Shown in pieces: positions 7,942-15,738 of a DNA stretch of 64,000 nucleotides. This stretch comes from Lachnospiraceae bacterium (GTDB lineage: Bacteria > Bacillota > Clostridia > Lachnospirales > Lachnospiraceae). Positions within the stretch are counted from its first letter, which is position 1; every line of letters starts with the position of its first letter. The stretch spans positions 186,001-250,000 of the forward strand of contig CAJTDD010000002.1 of the NCBI GenBank assembly GCA_910574885.1, read 5' to 3'. The translations under genes were made by a program, and so were the position numbers. Under the pieces are notes generated by a model that saw nothing but the letters and a program-made list of their open reading frames with translations, was not told where the DNA came from and made no database searches.

Positions 7942-9048
7942 CCTCTCGTTCTTTTCTACGACTACCTTCACACCGTTCGCCCCGACATGGCGCGTGTTCG
8001 CCCGGATCGTATCCCTGCTTTCTACAATGCAATTCTCAATGTACGTATTATCCCCAAGATATACATCATTCAAAATAACCGAATTCTTAATTACGCAGTT
8101 ATTCCCAACAAATGTCTTCTTGAAGAGAACCGAATTCTCCACTGTTCCGTTAATAATGCTGCCGCTCCCCACAAGACTGTTCTTAACGATAGCTCCAGGA
8201 TTGTACTTCGCAGGCGGCTGGTCGCTCACCTTAGAATAAACCTCCGGATACTCCCGGAAGAAATACCTGCGTACCTCCGGTTTCAGGAAATCCATATTCG
8301 TTCGGTAATAAGCCTCCACCGTTGAAATGTTGTTCCAGTAGTCTTTTATCTCATAACCGTACATCCTCTTCAGATTCTTATATCTGATCAGAATATCCGT
8401 TACGAAATCATGTCTCTCTTCCTCAGCGCAATGCTCGATCAGGTCAATCAGAAGCCTTCTCCTGATTACGTAAATCCCTGTCGATATCATATTTGAAGTA
8501 GCCAACATAGGCTTCTCTTCAAACTCCTCAATGCGCATGTCCTCATTCAGCTTCAAAGTTCCAAAACGGCTGGCATCCTCATCCGCCCCAAGCCTCTTGC
8601 AGACAACCGTAACATCCGACTTCTTTTGGATGTGATACTCCAGCACCTTATTATAATTCATCTTATATACAGCGTCTCCTGAGGAAATAATCACATACGG
8701 CTCATGGCATTTTCTCAGGAAATCAAGATTCTGGTAAATGGCGTCTGCCGTCCCTCTGTACCAGTATCCGTTATCCGCCGTTATCGTCGGGGTAAATACA
8801 TACAGTCCCCCTTGCTTTCTCCCAAAATCCCACCATTTGGAGGAATTCAGATGTTCATTCAGTGAACGTGCATTATACTGAGTCAGTACCGCTACCTTCT
8901 GGATATGGGAATTCGACATATTGCTCAACGCAAAATCAATCGCCCTGTAGCTTCCGGCCACCGGCATCGCCGCAATCGCCCGCCTCTGAGTCAGTTCACG
9001 CATCTTATGACTGTTACCGCCTGCTAAAATAATACCTACCGCTCTCAT
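7930..9048 (-). CDS. glgD: GlgD, ADP-glucose pyrophosphorylase partner subunit
   Basis: 372 residues. The N-terminal nucleotidyltransferase fold starts [20 protein letters not shown]. The GGxGxRL signature is altered ([10 protein letters not shown]), as expected for the GlgD subunit, which in Firmicutes modulates GlgC rather than acting as the main catalyst. A left-handed beta-helix C-terminus is suggested by hexapeptide-like repeats ([20 protein letters not shown]). Its ATG overlaps the glgC stop (ATGA), implying translational coupling and a GlgC-GlgD heteromer for glycogen synthesis. Confidence 0.93.
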   Translation of the reverse strand: MRAVGIILAGGNSHKMRELTQRRAIAAMPVAGSYRAIDFALSNMSNSHIQKVAVLTQYNARSLNEHLNSSKWWDFGRKQGGLYVFTPTITADNGYWYRGTADAIYQNLDFLRKCHEPYVIISSGDAVYKMNYNKVLEYHIQKKSDVTVVCKRLGADEDASRFGTLKLNEDMRIEEFEEKPMLATSNMISTGIYVIRRRLLIDLIEHCAEEERHDFVTDILIRYKNLKRMYGYEIKDYWNNISTVEAYYRTNMDFLKPEVRRYFFREYPEVYSKVSDQPPAKYNPGAIVKNSLVGSGSIINGTVENSVLFKKTFVGNNCVIKNSVILNDVYLGDNTYIENCIVESRDTIRANTRHVGANGVKVVVEKNERYAL

Positions 9049-10319
9049 ACTCGTCCACCTGCCTTTATCAATGTCTCTCCGCTCTCCAGCACGCCATTCG
9101 GATAATCCTCCCCGGATGTCACGCCGCTGATGGCAGTATTCTTTCCGACCTGTACTCCGTCCGGTATCACAGAATTCTCTCCGACTGTTACCAGGCCGAA
9201 GGAATAGATTGCCGGTTTTGACTTATTCGGCACGTCGCTGCCGATGCCAAAGGTCACACGATCCCCAATCCTACAATTCTCCGCGATGACCGCTTTGTCA
9301 ATCACACACCCCTTGCCGATGTGTACGTCCTGCATAATAATGGAATCCCGGATTACCGAGCCTTCCTCAATGACCACTCCTGACCCGATCACACAATTAT
9401 GCACTTCTCCGCAAATCTCCGAGCCATTGCCGATGATGCTCCGGTCAACCACTGCCTGTCCGGAAATATACTGGGGCGGAAGGGCTCCGCTGTTCGTAAA
9501 AATCTTCCAATATTCTTCGTACAGGTTGAACTCTGGAATAATGTCAATCAATTCCATGTTCGCCTCCCAGTATGAACCGAGGGTCCCCACGTCCTTCCAG
9601 TATCCGTTATATTCATATGCGAAGAGCCGCTGTCCCCGTTCATGGCAGTATGGAATAATATGCTTCCCGAAATCACAGCCCTGAACGTTCTCAAGCGCAA
9701 TCAGCGCCTCTTTCAGTACCTTCCAGCTAAATATATAGATACCCATGGACGCCAGATTGCTCTTAGGCTCCGGCGGCTTCTCCTGAAACTCCGCAATCTT
9801 GCCCTCCTCATCCGTCACCACGATACCGAACCTGCTGGCTTCCTCCTTAGGCACCGGCATAGCGGCAATCGTGACATCTGCATGGTTATCTTTATGGTAA
9901 TCCAGCATGACCTCGTAATCCATCTTGTAAATATGGTCCCCTGACAATATGAGCACGTAGTCCGGGTTAAATGTCTCCATATAATCAAGGTTCTGGTATA
10001 TGGCGTTGGCCGTACCCGTATACCACTCACTGCTGCTGCTCTTCTCATAAGGCGGAAGAATTGTAACTCCTCCGAAATTACGGTCTAAATCCCATGGAAT
10101 CCCAATCCCAATGTGTGTATTCAATCGTAACGGCTGATATTGCGTCAGCACCCCGACAGTATCAATTCCTGAGTTAATGCAGTTGCTGAGCGGGAAGTCT
10201 ATGATCCTGTACTTGCCTCCAAAAGCAACGGCTGGCTTGGCCACTTTTGCTGTAAGTACTCCCAGTCTGCTTCCTTGGCCTCCCGCCAACAGCATCGCTA
10301 TCATCTCTTTTTTCCTCAT
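9045..10319 (-). CDS. glgC: Glucose-1-phosphate adenylyltransferase catalytic subunit
   Basis: 424 residues from ATG 10319, preceded by GAAGGGG. It makes ADP-glucose from ATP and glucose 1-phosphate, the committed step of glycogen synthesis. The intact [11 protein letters not shown] loop, the [19 protein letters not shown] segment, [10 protein letters not shown] and EFQEKP motifs and a C-terminal beta-helix are visible. An earlier in-frame start at 10382 lies upstream of the likely promoter and is rejected. It forms an operon with glgD; the other glg genes are not in the window. Confidence 0.95.
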   Translation of the reverse strand: MRKKEMIAMLLAGGQGSRLGVLTAKVAKPAVAFGGKYRIIDFPLSNCINSGIDTVGVLTQYQPLRLNTHIGIGIPWDLDRNFGGVTILPPYEKSSSSEWYTGTANAIYQNLDYMETFNPDYVLILSGDHIYKMDYEVMLDYHKDNHADVTIAAMPVPKEEASRFGIVVTDEEGKIAEFQEKPPEPKSNLASMGIYIFSWKVLKEALIALENVQGCDFGKHIIPYCHERGQRLFAYEYNGYWKDVGTLGSYWEANMELIDIIPEFNLYEEYWKIFTNSGALPPQYISGQAVVDRSIIGNGSEICGEVHNCVIGSGVVIEEGSVIRDSIIMQDVHIGKGCVIDKAVIAENCRIGDRVTFGIGSDVPNKSKPAIYSFGLVTVGENSVIPDGVQVGKNTAISGVTSGEDYPNGVLESGETLIKAGGRV

Positions 10320-10350
10320 GTCATCACCCCTTCTCAGTAGTTTAATTCTT

Positions 10351-10379
10351 ATTATACCACATTTTTCTTGCATAGTGAA
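10351..10379 (-). promoter_or_regulatory. Sigma-A promoter of glgCD
   Basis: A perfect TATAAT and a TTCACT -35-like box are 17 nt apart on the minus strand; the glgC ATG is ~32 nt downstream of the -10. Confidence 0.6.
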
Positions 10380-10380
10380 C

Positions 10381-10416
10381 AATATTTACAAAAAAATTGA
10401 AAATTTTGTAAATATT
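10381..10416. repeat. AT-rich 13-bp inverted repeat between glgC and murC
   Basis: AATATTTACAAAA at 10381-10393 is exactly complementary to TTTTGTAAATATT at 10404-10416. It lies just upstream of the glgC -35 box, where an activator or repressor dimer could bind. It could also be a terminator-like AT hairpin. Confidence 0.5.
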
Positions 10417-10444
10417 TTATTAAAATAATACAAAAAATTTCGAC

Positions 10445-10473
10445 TTGGTTTTTTTCCCATATATGTATATAAT
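10445..10473 (+). promoter_or_regulatory. Probable promoter of murC
   Basis: A perfect TATAAT lies 17 nt after TTGGTT, ~70 nt before the murC ATG. The -35 matches at only three positions. Confidence 0.45.
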
Positions 10474-10540
10474 AATATGAACAGAATATTATTTTTATGA
10501 CAAGCAATAGCCTGTATTTTATCAAAAAGGAAGGTATCTT

Positions 10541-11920
10541 ATGTATAAAATCAATTTCAAACAACCTGTACATGTACATTTTATCGGCATCGGCGGCATC
10601 AGCATGAGCGGGCTTGCCGAAATCTTGTTAAAGGAAGATTTCCGGATTTCCGGTTCCGACAATAAGGAATCTGCGCTGACAGACCATCTGACGAACCTTG
10701 GGGCAACCATCTTCTATGGGCAGAAGGCTTCTAATATTATTCCCGGAATTGACGTTGTTGTATACACGGCTGCCATCCATGATGATAACGAGGAATACCA
10801 GGAGGCGGTAAACCAAGGCCTTCCTATGCTGAGCCGTGCAGAGCTTCTGGGACAGCTCATGACGAATTACAATACATCTGTAGCAGTGGCAGGCACCCAT
10901 GGCAAGACCACCACCACTTCTATGCTCTCCCACATCCTGCTTTCAGGCGAGAAAGACCCTACGATTTCCGTAGGCGGCATCCTGAAGGCAATCGGAGGCA
11001 ATATCCGGGTTGGCGGGCCGGAGGTGTTCGTCACGGAAGCCTGTGAATATACGAATAGTTTCCTGCATTTCTTCCCTAAAATTGGGATTATCCTGAATAT
11101 TGATGCGGATCATCTGGATTTCTTTAAAGACTTGGACGATATCCGCCGCTCCTTTTGCAAATTCGCCGGACTGATTCCAGCGAATGGGACGCTGATTATC
11201 AATGGCGAGATTCCGAACCTTTCTGAAATCACGGATGGGCTTGAATGCCGTATCATTACCTATGGAAACGACCCTGCTTTTGATTACAGCGCCGCCAGAA
11301 TTTCCCACGACGAACTAGGCGAAGCTTCTTTTGACCTTGTAAGGCACGGAGAAACCATCGACCGAATCTCCCTGTCTGTAAGCGGCGACCACAATGTATC
11401 GAATGCACTGGCTTCCATTGCGGCGGCAGACCTTCTGGACGTCTCCCTCGCGGCAATGAAAGATGGATTAAAAGACTTCCACGGGACCGACCGACGTTTT
11501 GAATACAAAGGAGAGGTACACGGGATTACGGTCATTGACGATTATGCACACCATCCGACGGAAATCAATGCTTCCCTGACAGCGGCGCGCAACTACCCCC
11601 ACAGGGAGATCTGGTGCATTTTCCAGCCCCACACCTATACCAGGACAAAGATGCTCTTCCAGGAATTCGTTGACGCCCTGTCGCATACAGACCATATCAT
11701 TCTTGCGGAGATATATGCGGCGCGGGAGACGGATACTCTGGGGATTTCATCCAAAGACATTGCAGACGCACTGAACCGCCGTGGCTGTGACGCATATTAT
11801 TTTCCTACGTTTAACGAAATCCAAGATTTCTGTATGGAAAAATGCCAAAAAGGGGACTTGTTGATAACTATGGGGGCCGGAGACGTTGTAAACATTGGCG
11901 AAGCGCTCTTAAAACGTTAG
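10541..11920 (+). CDS. murC: UDP-N-acetylmuramate--L-alanine ligase
   Basis: 459 residues, start supported by AAGGAAGG. It adds L-Ala to UDP-MurNAc in peptidoglycan precursor synthesis in the cytoplasm. N-terminal Rossmann domain: FIGIGGISMSGLAEILL. ATP-binding P-loop: VAVAGTHGKTTTTSMLSHIL. Central domain with the metal/substrate region TEACEYTNSFLHF and NIDADHLDFF. C-terminal domain with DDYAHHPTEI and FQPHTYTRT. Length is normal for MurC. It is divergent from glgCD and followed by DnaA-box-like repeats. Confidence 0.96.
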   Translation: MYKINFKQPVHVHFIGIGGISMSGLAEILLKEDFRISGSDNKESALTDHLTNLGATIFYGQKASNIIPGIDVVVYTAAIHDDNEEYQEAVNQGLPMLSRAELLGQLMTNYNTSVAVAGTHGKTTTTSMLSHILLSGEKDPTISVGGILKAIGGNIRVGGPEVFVTEACEYTNSFLHFFPKIGIILNIDADHLDFFKDLDDIRRSFCKFAGLIPANGTLIINGEIPNLSEITDGLECRIITYGNDPAFDYSAARISHDELGEASFDLVRHGETIDRISLSVSGDHNVSNALASIAAADLLDVSLAAMKDGLKDFHGTDRRFEYKGEVHGITVIDDYAHHPTEINASLTAARNYPHREIWCIFQPHTYTRTKMLFQEFVDALSHTDHIILAEIYAARETDTLGISSKDIADALNRRGCDAYYFPTFNEIQDFCMEKCQKGDLLITMGAGDVVNIGEALLKR

Positions 11921-11952
11921 TTATCCACATTTTCCACAAATTTTTATCCACA
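11921..11952 (+). promoter_or_regulatory. Cluster of three DnaA-box-like 9-mers
   Basis: Two perfect TTATCCACA boxes (11921-11929, 11944-11952) flank TTTTCCACA (11930-11938, one mismatch), all in the same orientation. They lie in the 158-bp gap after murC, upstream of the promoter for a DnaD-like/DnaI-like primosome operon. DnaA could control this operon, or the cluster could titrate DnaA. Confidence 0.7.
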
Positions 11953-11961
11953 AAAAAGCCT

Positions 11962-11987
11962 GTTTTTCACGCAAAAACTTCTTTTTT
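11962..11987 (+). terminator. Weak candidate terminator of murC
   Basis: GTTTTT pairs with AAAAAC around CACGC and is followed by TTCTTTTTT. The stem is only six mostly A-T pairs. Confidence 0.3.
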
Positions 11988-12001
11988 GCCCGGTCGTCTG
12001 G

Positions 12002-12010
12002 TGCTATAAT
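12002..12010 (+). promoter_or_regulatory. Extended -10 promoter of the dnaD-like operon
   Basis: TGC directly precedes a perfect TATAAT (TGnTATAAT), ~68 nt before the start. No good -35 is seen. Confidence 0.55.
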
Positions 12011-12078
12011 ATCTCTACGAGAGGTACAAGTTACCAAATGAGTTACGAACTGACAAAAGGAGGTCCGGCGTAAGAATT

Positions 12079-13284
12079 ATGACGAAATTAACCTTAACTA
12101 ATTATGCACTGAGTAATACTACTGTGCTTGAGAATGAGTTCATTGACCATCACATGGTCAAAGCGAACGGAGAATACGTGAAAGTATATCTTCTTCTTCT
12201 GCGCCATATGAACAGGCCGGGCGGAATGATGTCTGTCCCTGAGATGGCAGATATTCTGGAATGTACGGAGAATGATGTCCGCAGGGCATTAAGATATTGG
12301 AAGAAACAGGAACTTTTGGACTACTGTGAACAGGCGGAACCGGTTAATGCGGACGGAACTGCTTCTATAACGGCATCTATGGAGGGCGGGAACATTGCAT
12401 CTATGCCTGCAGACAGGGGCAATATTACCGTTACACCAACTGGCAGAATCCGTGTCTCTGGTATGCAGACAGGAATAGAACATGTTTCTGCCGTTCCAAA
12501 CGGCTTAGAACCTGTTTCTGCTATACAAGACGACACCGGACATGTCCCAGCGGCTTCAGACACTGCGAGTACCGGCGTATATCCTGCCGCATCCGAGCTT
12601 TCCGGCACGAATATCCAGCAATACCGTAACCGGCATGACCGCAAGGAATTTAAGGAGCTGATGTTTGTTGCCGAGCAATATCTCGGTAAGACCCTGTCCT
12701 CGTCAGACATCGATATGATTACATATTTTTATGACACGCTTCATATGTCGGCAGAACTGATTGAATATCTGATTGAGTATTGTGTGGAGAACGGGCATAA
12801 GAGCATGCATTATATCCGCAAAGTCGCCCTGTCTTGGAATGAGCAGAAGATTACGACGGTATCGGAGGCAAAATCAAGTACCGTTTTATATAATAAGAAC
12901 TGTTATTCCATACTGAACGCTTATGGAATCAAGGGACGTGCTCCTGCAGCATCCGAGATCGCCTATATCCGGCGTTGGAACGATGAGTACGGATTTTCCC
13001 TGGACTTAATTCTGGAGGCATGCAACCGTACGATGAATGCGATACACCAGCCGAATTTTGAATACACAGACACGATACTCAAGAACTGGCTGGAAAAGGA
13101 CGTTCACCATATTAAGGATATTGACGTACTAGACGCCAATTATATGAAAGAAAAAGAGCGCCGGAAAAAGTCCGCCGGTAAGCCGGCAGCTACGGCAAAA
13201 AGCAGTAAAAGCAACAAATTCAATAATTTCAGCGGGCGTTCTTATGACATGGATTCTCTGGAACGCAGGCTTGTCCAGCAATAA
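12079..13284 (+). CDS. DnaD-domain replication protein (DnaD/DnaB-like)
   Basis: 401 residues. The N-terminal ~90 residues form a winged-helix-like domain (FIDHHMVKANGEYVKVYLLL ... VPEMADILECTENDVRRALR) of DnaD type. Residues ~95-190 are a low-complexity linker rich in Ala, Gly, Ser, Thr and Val. Residues ~195-365 contain two DnaD C-terminal domains (around FVAEQYLGKTLSSSDIDMI and IRRWNDEYGFSLDLILEACN). The C-terminus is basic. The protein probably helps load the replicative helicase together with the next gene. The best ribosome binding site (AAAGGAGG) is ~15 nt from the ATG, longer than usual. The unusually long linker explains why it exceeds the ~230 residues of Bacillus DnaD. Confidence 0.85.
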   Translation: MTKLTLTNYALSNTTVLENEFIDHHMVKANGEYVKVYLLLLRHMNRPGGMMSVPEMADILECTENDVRRALRYWKKQELLDYCEQAEPVNADGTASITASMEGGNIASMPADRGNITVTPTGRIRVSGMQTGIEHVSAVPNGLEPVSAIQDDTGHVPAASDTASTGVYPAASELSGTNIQQYRNRHDRKEFKELMFVAEQYLGKTLSSSDIDMITYFYDTLHMSAELIEYLIEYCVENGHKSMHYIRKVALSWNEQKITTVSEAKSSTVLYNKNCYSILNAYGIKGRAPAASEIAYIRRWNDEYGFSLDLILEACNRTMNAIHQPNFEYTDTILKNWLEKDVHHIKDIDVLDANYMKEKERRKKSAGKPAATAKSSKSNKFNNFSGRSYDMDSLERRLVQQ

Positions 13285-13304
13285 GACAGGAGATTTGGCA
13301 GAAT

Positions 13305-14318
13305 ATGGCACTTTCAAACTCACAATATGACCAGATGATGCGTACCTACGAACAACGGCAACTGGATAATGAATACCGATTAAGGGAACGCTATCAGAAA
13401 GCCTATTCCCTGATTCCTGCATTGGAAGAAGCGGATCATGCCATTGCTTCCCTCAGTGTAGAGAAAGCCCGCCGTCTTTTGGACGGCGATGAGCAGGCTC
13501 TCCTTTCTCTGAAAGAAGAGCTGAATTCTCTGATACGCCGCAAACAGCAATTATTGGCAGACAGCGGCCTTCCTTTGGACTTCCTTGCGCTTCACTATAC
13601 CTGCCCGGACTGCCGGGACACAGGATATATCGGAGACGAGAAGTGTCACTGTTTCAAGAAAGCAATTGTGGAACTTCTCTACGAGCAGTCCAACTTAAAG
13701 GAAGTCTTGAAGAAGGAGAATTTCTCCACCTTTTCCATAGACTATTATTCCCGCAGCCACATCGACCCGCTGACAGGGAGATCAGCGCTGGAATCTATCC
13801 AAACAGCGCTAAAGGTCTGCCGCAGTTTTGTGGACACATTTTCCCGGGAATTCCGGAACATTTTATTATACGGGGATACGGGGGTCGGGAAGACCTTTCT
13901 CTCCCACTGTATCGCAAAAGAACTTATTGACACCTCCTGTTCTGTGGTTTATTTCACAGCCGCACAGTTGTTTGACGTATTGGCAGAGAGTACGTTCGGC
14001 AGGCACGGGGAACAGGATTCCGATATACAGGAACATATCTACGACTGCGATCTTCTTATCATTGACGATCTCGGGACAGAACTTCCGAATTCCTTTACCG
14101 TATCGCAGCTTTTTATCTGCCTGAACGAACGGATTTTAAGGCAGAAGGCAACCATAATATCAACCAATCTTGCATTGGAGGATATACAATCCATCTACTC
14201 TGAGCGGACGTTCTCACGAATCAGCAGTAACTACACGATTCTGAGGCTGACCGGGGATGATATCCGCATTCAGAAAAAATTACTTAATTTGGGAGGTACG
14301 AATGATGCTACGCCGTAA
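13305..14318 (+). CDS. DnaI/DnaC-like helicase loader ATPase
   Basis: 337 residues. Residues ~100-115 hold a four-cysteine zinc site (CPDCRDTGYIGDEKCHC). The AAA+ core follows with Walker A (LLYGDTGVGKTFLSH) and Walker B (LLIIDDLGTE), then an arginine-finger-type region (SERTFSRIS). This domain order is that of DnaC/DnaI loaders in Clostridia. It acts on the replicative helicase DnaB at replication start or restart, and its position right after the DnaD-like gene supports that. Its 3' end overlaps the following gene by 17 nt. Confidence 0.9.
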   Translation: MALSNSQYDQMMRTYEQRQLDNEYRLRERYQKAYSLIPALEEADHAIASLSVEKARRLLDGDEQALLSLKEELNSLIRRKQQLLADSGLPLDFLALHYTCPDCRDTGYIGDEKCHCFKKAIVELLYEQSNLKEVLKKENFSTFSIDYYSRSHIDPLTGRSALESIQTALKVCRSFVDTFSREFRNILLYGDTGVGKTFLSHCIAKELIDTSCSVVYFTAAQLFDVLAESTFGRHGEQDSDIQEHIYDCDLLIIDDLGTELPNSFTVSQLFICLNERILRQKATIISTNLALEDIQSIYSERTFSRISSNYTILRLTGDDIRIQKKLLNLGGTNDATP

Positions 14319-15489
14319 TGACCGTATTCTGGAAAACATACCCATAGGGGCGCTGGGAATTATTGCCCTTGACGGCTGCAAGGAGATGGGTAGCCGGGTA
14401 AACGACTACATCGTAAAATGGCGTCAGGAAGACGGCAATATTTTTAAGGATGACGTCGTTTATAATGGATATGAGAGGGATACCTATCTGATCGACGCAA
14501 AAGTGCCCCGTTTTGGCTCCGGGGAAGCCAAGGGCATTATCAACGAATCCGTTCGCGGAAAAGATATCTACCTTATGGTGGATGTCTGCAACTACAGCCT
14601 GACCTATTCTCTGACCGGGCATACGAACCATATGTCCCCTGACGACCATTACCAGAACTTGAAACGTGTTGTCGCCGCAATCGGAGGCAAGGCAAGGCGA
14701 ATCAATGTTATCATGCCGTTCCTGTACGAAAGCCGCCAGCATAAGCGGAGCAGCCGCGAGTCCTTAGACTGTGCCCTTGCCCTTCAGGAGTTGGTACGCA
14801 TGGGGGCAGACAATATCATTACCTTCGACGCCCATGACCCGAGAGTGCAAAATGCGATACCGCTGAATGGTTTCGAGACGGTAAGGCCGACGTATCAGTT
14901 CGTGAAAGGGCTTCTGCGCCGTTTCGACGATTTGCAGATTGACAGCGGCCATATGATGGCAATCAGCCCTGATGAAGGGGCGACCGGGCGCGCCGTATAT
15001 CTGGCAAATGTATTGAATCTTGATATGGGCATGTTCTACAAACGCCGTGACTATACGAAGATTGTTGACGGGCGTAACCCGATTGTCGCACATGAATTTC
15101 TTGGCTCTTCGGTGGAGGGGAAGGATGTAATCATACTTGACGATATGATTTCCTCCGGCGACAGTATCTTAGATGTTGCAAGGCAGCTCAAGCAGCGTAA
15201 GGCAAGACGTATCTTTGCCGCGGCGACATTTGGGTTGTTCACGAACGGATTGGACAAGTTTGATAAGGCTTATGAAGAGGGAAGCATCGACGCAATCCTG
15301 ACTACCAACTTGATTTATCAGACGCCGGAACTTCTGGAAAGGCCGTATTATATTAATTGTGATATGAGTAAATATATTGCTTTGATGATTGATACGCTGA
15401 ACCATGACGGGTCAATCAGCAGTATTTTGAATCCGGTTGATCGGATTCATCATGTGGTGAATAAGTACAAAAATAACGAGACGGTTTAG
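14302..15489 (+). CDS. prs: Ribose-phosphate pyrophosphokinase (PRPP synthetase)
   Basis: 395 residues from ATG 14302 (a second ATG follows at once); GGGAGG lies 5 nt upstream. It makes PRPP from ribose 5-phosphate and ATP. Visible are the flexible-loop region (PFLYESRQHKRSSRESLDC), THDAHDP-like FDAHDPRVQNAIP, and the PRPP-binding loop VIILDDMISSGDSILD. It is longer than classical Prs (~315 residues) because of an N-terminal extension and inserts, as in a clade common in Lachnospiraceae. It overlaps the DnaI-like gene, so the replication genes and PRPP synthesis share an operon. The transcript runs into the palindromic element at 15497. Confidence 0.88.
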   Translation: MMLRRNDRILENIPIGALGIIALDGCKEMGSRVNDYIVKWRQEDGNIFKDDVVYNGYERDTYLIDAKVPRFGSGEAKGIINESVRGKDIYLMVDVCNYSLTYSLTGHTNHMSPDDHYQNLKRVVAAIGGKARRINVIMPFLYESRQHKRSSRESLDCALALQELVRMGADNIITFDAHDPRVQNAIPLNGFETVRPTYQFVKGLLRRFDDLQIDSGHMMAISPDEGATGRAVYLANVLNLDMGMFYKRRDYTKIVDGRNPIVAHEFLGSSVEGKDVIILDDMISSGDSILDVARQLKQRKARRIFAAATFGLFTNGLDKFDKAYEEGSIDAILTTNLIYQTPELLERPYYINCDMSKYIALMIDTLNHDGSISSILNPVDRIHHVVNKYKNNETV

Positions 15490-15496
15490 GGGAGGG

Positions 15497-15729
15497 GTGT
15501 AATTTTTTTGGCAGTTGGACGCGGTTGGAAGCGGGAGGGGGACCCGGTGCAGACGAGGCAACATTCCGGTGAACTAACTGCTAACTTCGACTAAGGAGCT
15601 CAGGAGAGCCTTCGCTCCTAAGTCTTCGTAAGCAGTGGATTTCACCTCCATTAAAAACGCCTCTGAATTGTCTGCACCGGGTCCCCCTCCCGCTTCCAAC
15701 CGCTGTTTACTGGCGGAATAAATTGTAAC
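15497..15729. repeat. Giant palindromic element, copy A (structured, possibly RNA)
   Basis: Ends resemble GTGTAATT ... AATTGTAAC. Arms at 15521-15554 and 15670-15703 are perfectly complementary over 34 bp. The 115-nt core (15555-15669) folds further: GGTGAA/TTCACC, CTGCT/AGCAG, GACT/AGTC and GGAGC/GCTCC stems with symmetric TCC/TCC and pyrimidine internal loops. A second copy at 41236-41472 shares the core with 12 differences in ~105 positions, all transitions, eight of them in compensatory base pairs. The arms of the two copies have equal length but unrelated sequence. It sits between convergent genes. No U tract follows the arms, and no ORF or transposase is present. Confidence 0.85.
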
Positions 15730-15738
15730 GCCTAAATT

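Noticed and set aside
11921..11952. Chromosome origin (oriC)
   Set aside because: DnaA boxes are few, and dnaA, dnaN, recF and gyrase genes are absent; a regulatory cluster is more likely.
15497..15729. Palindromic elements as ordinary intrinsic terminators or insertion sequences
   Set aside because: No U tract follows the arms on either strand, the elements are far larger than terminators, and they contain no ORF for a transposase.
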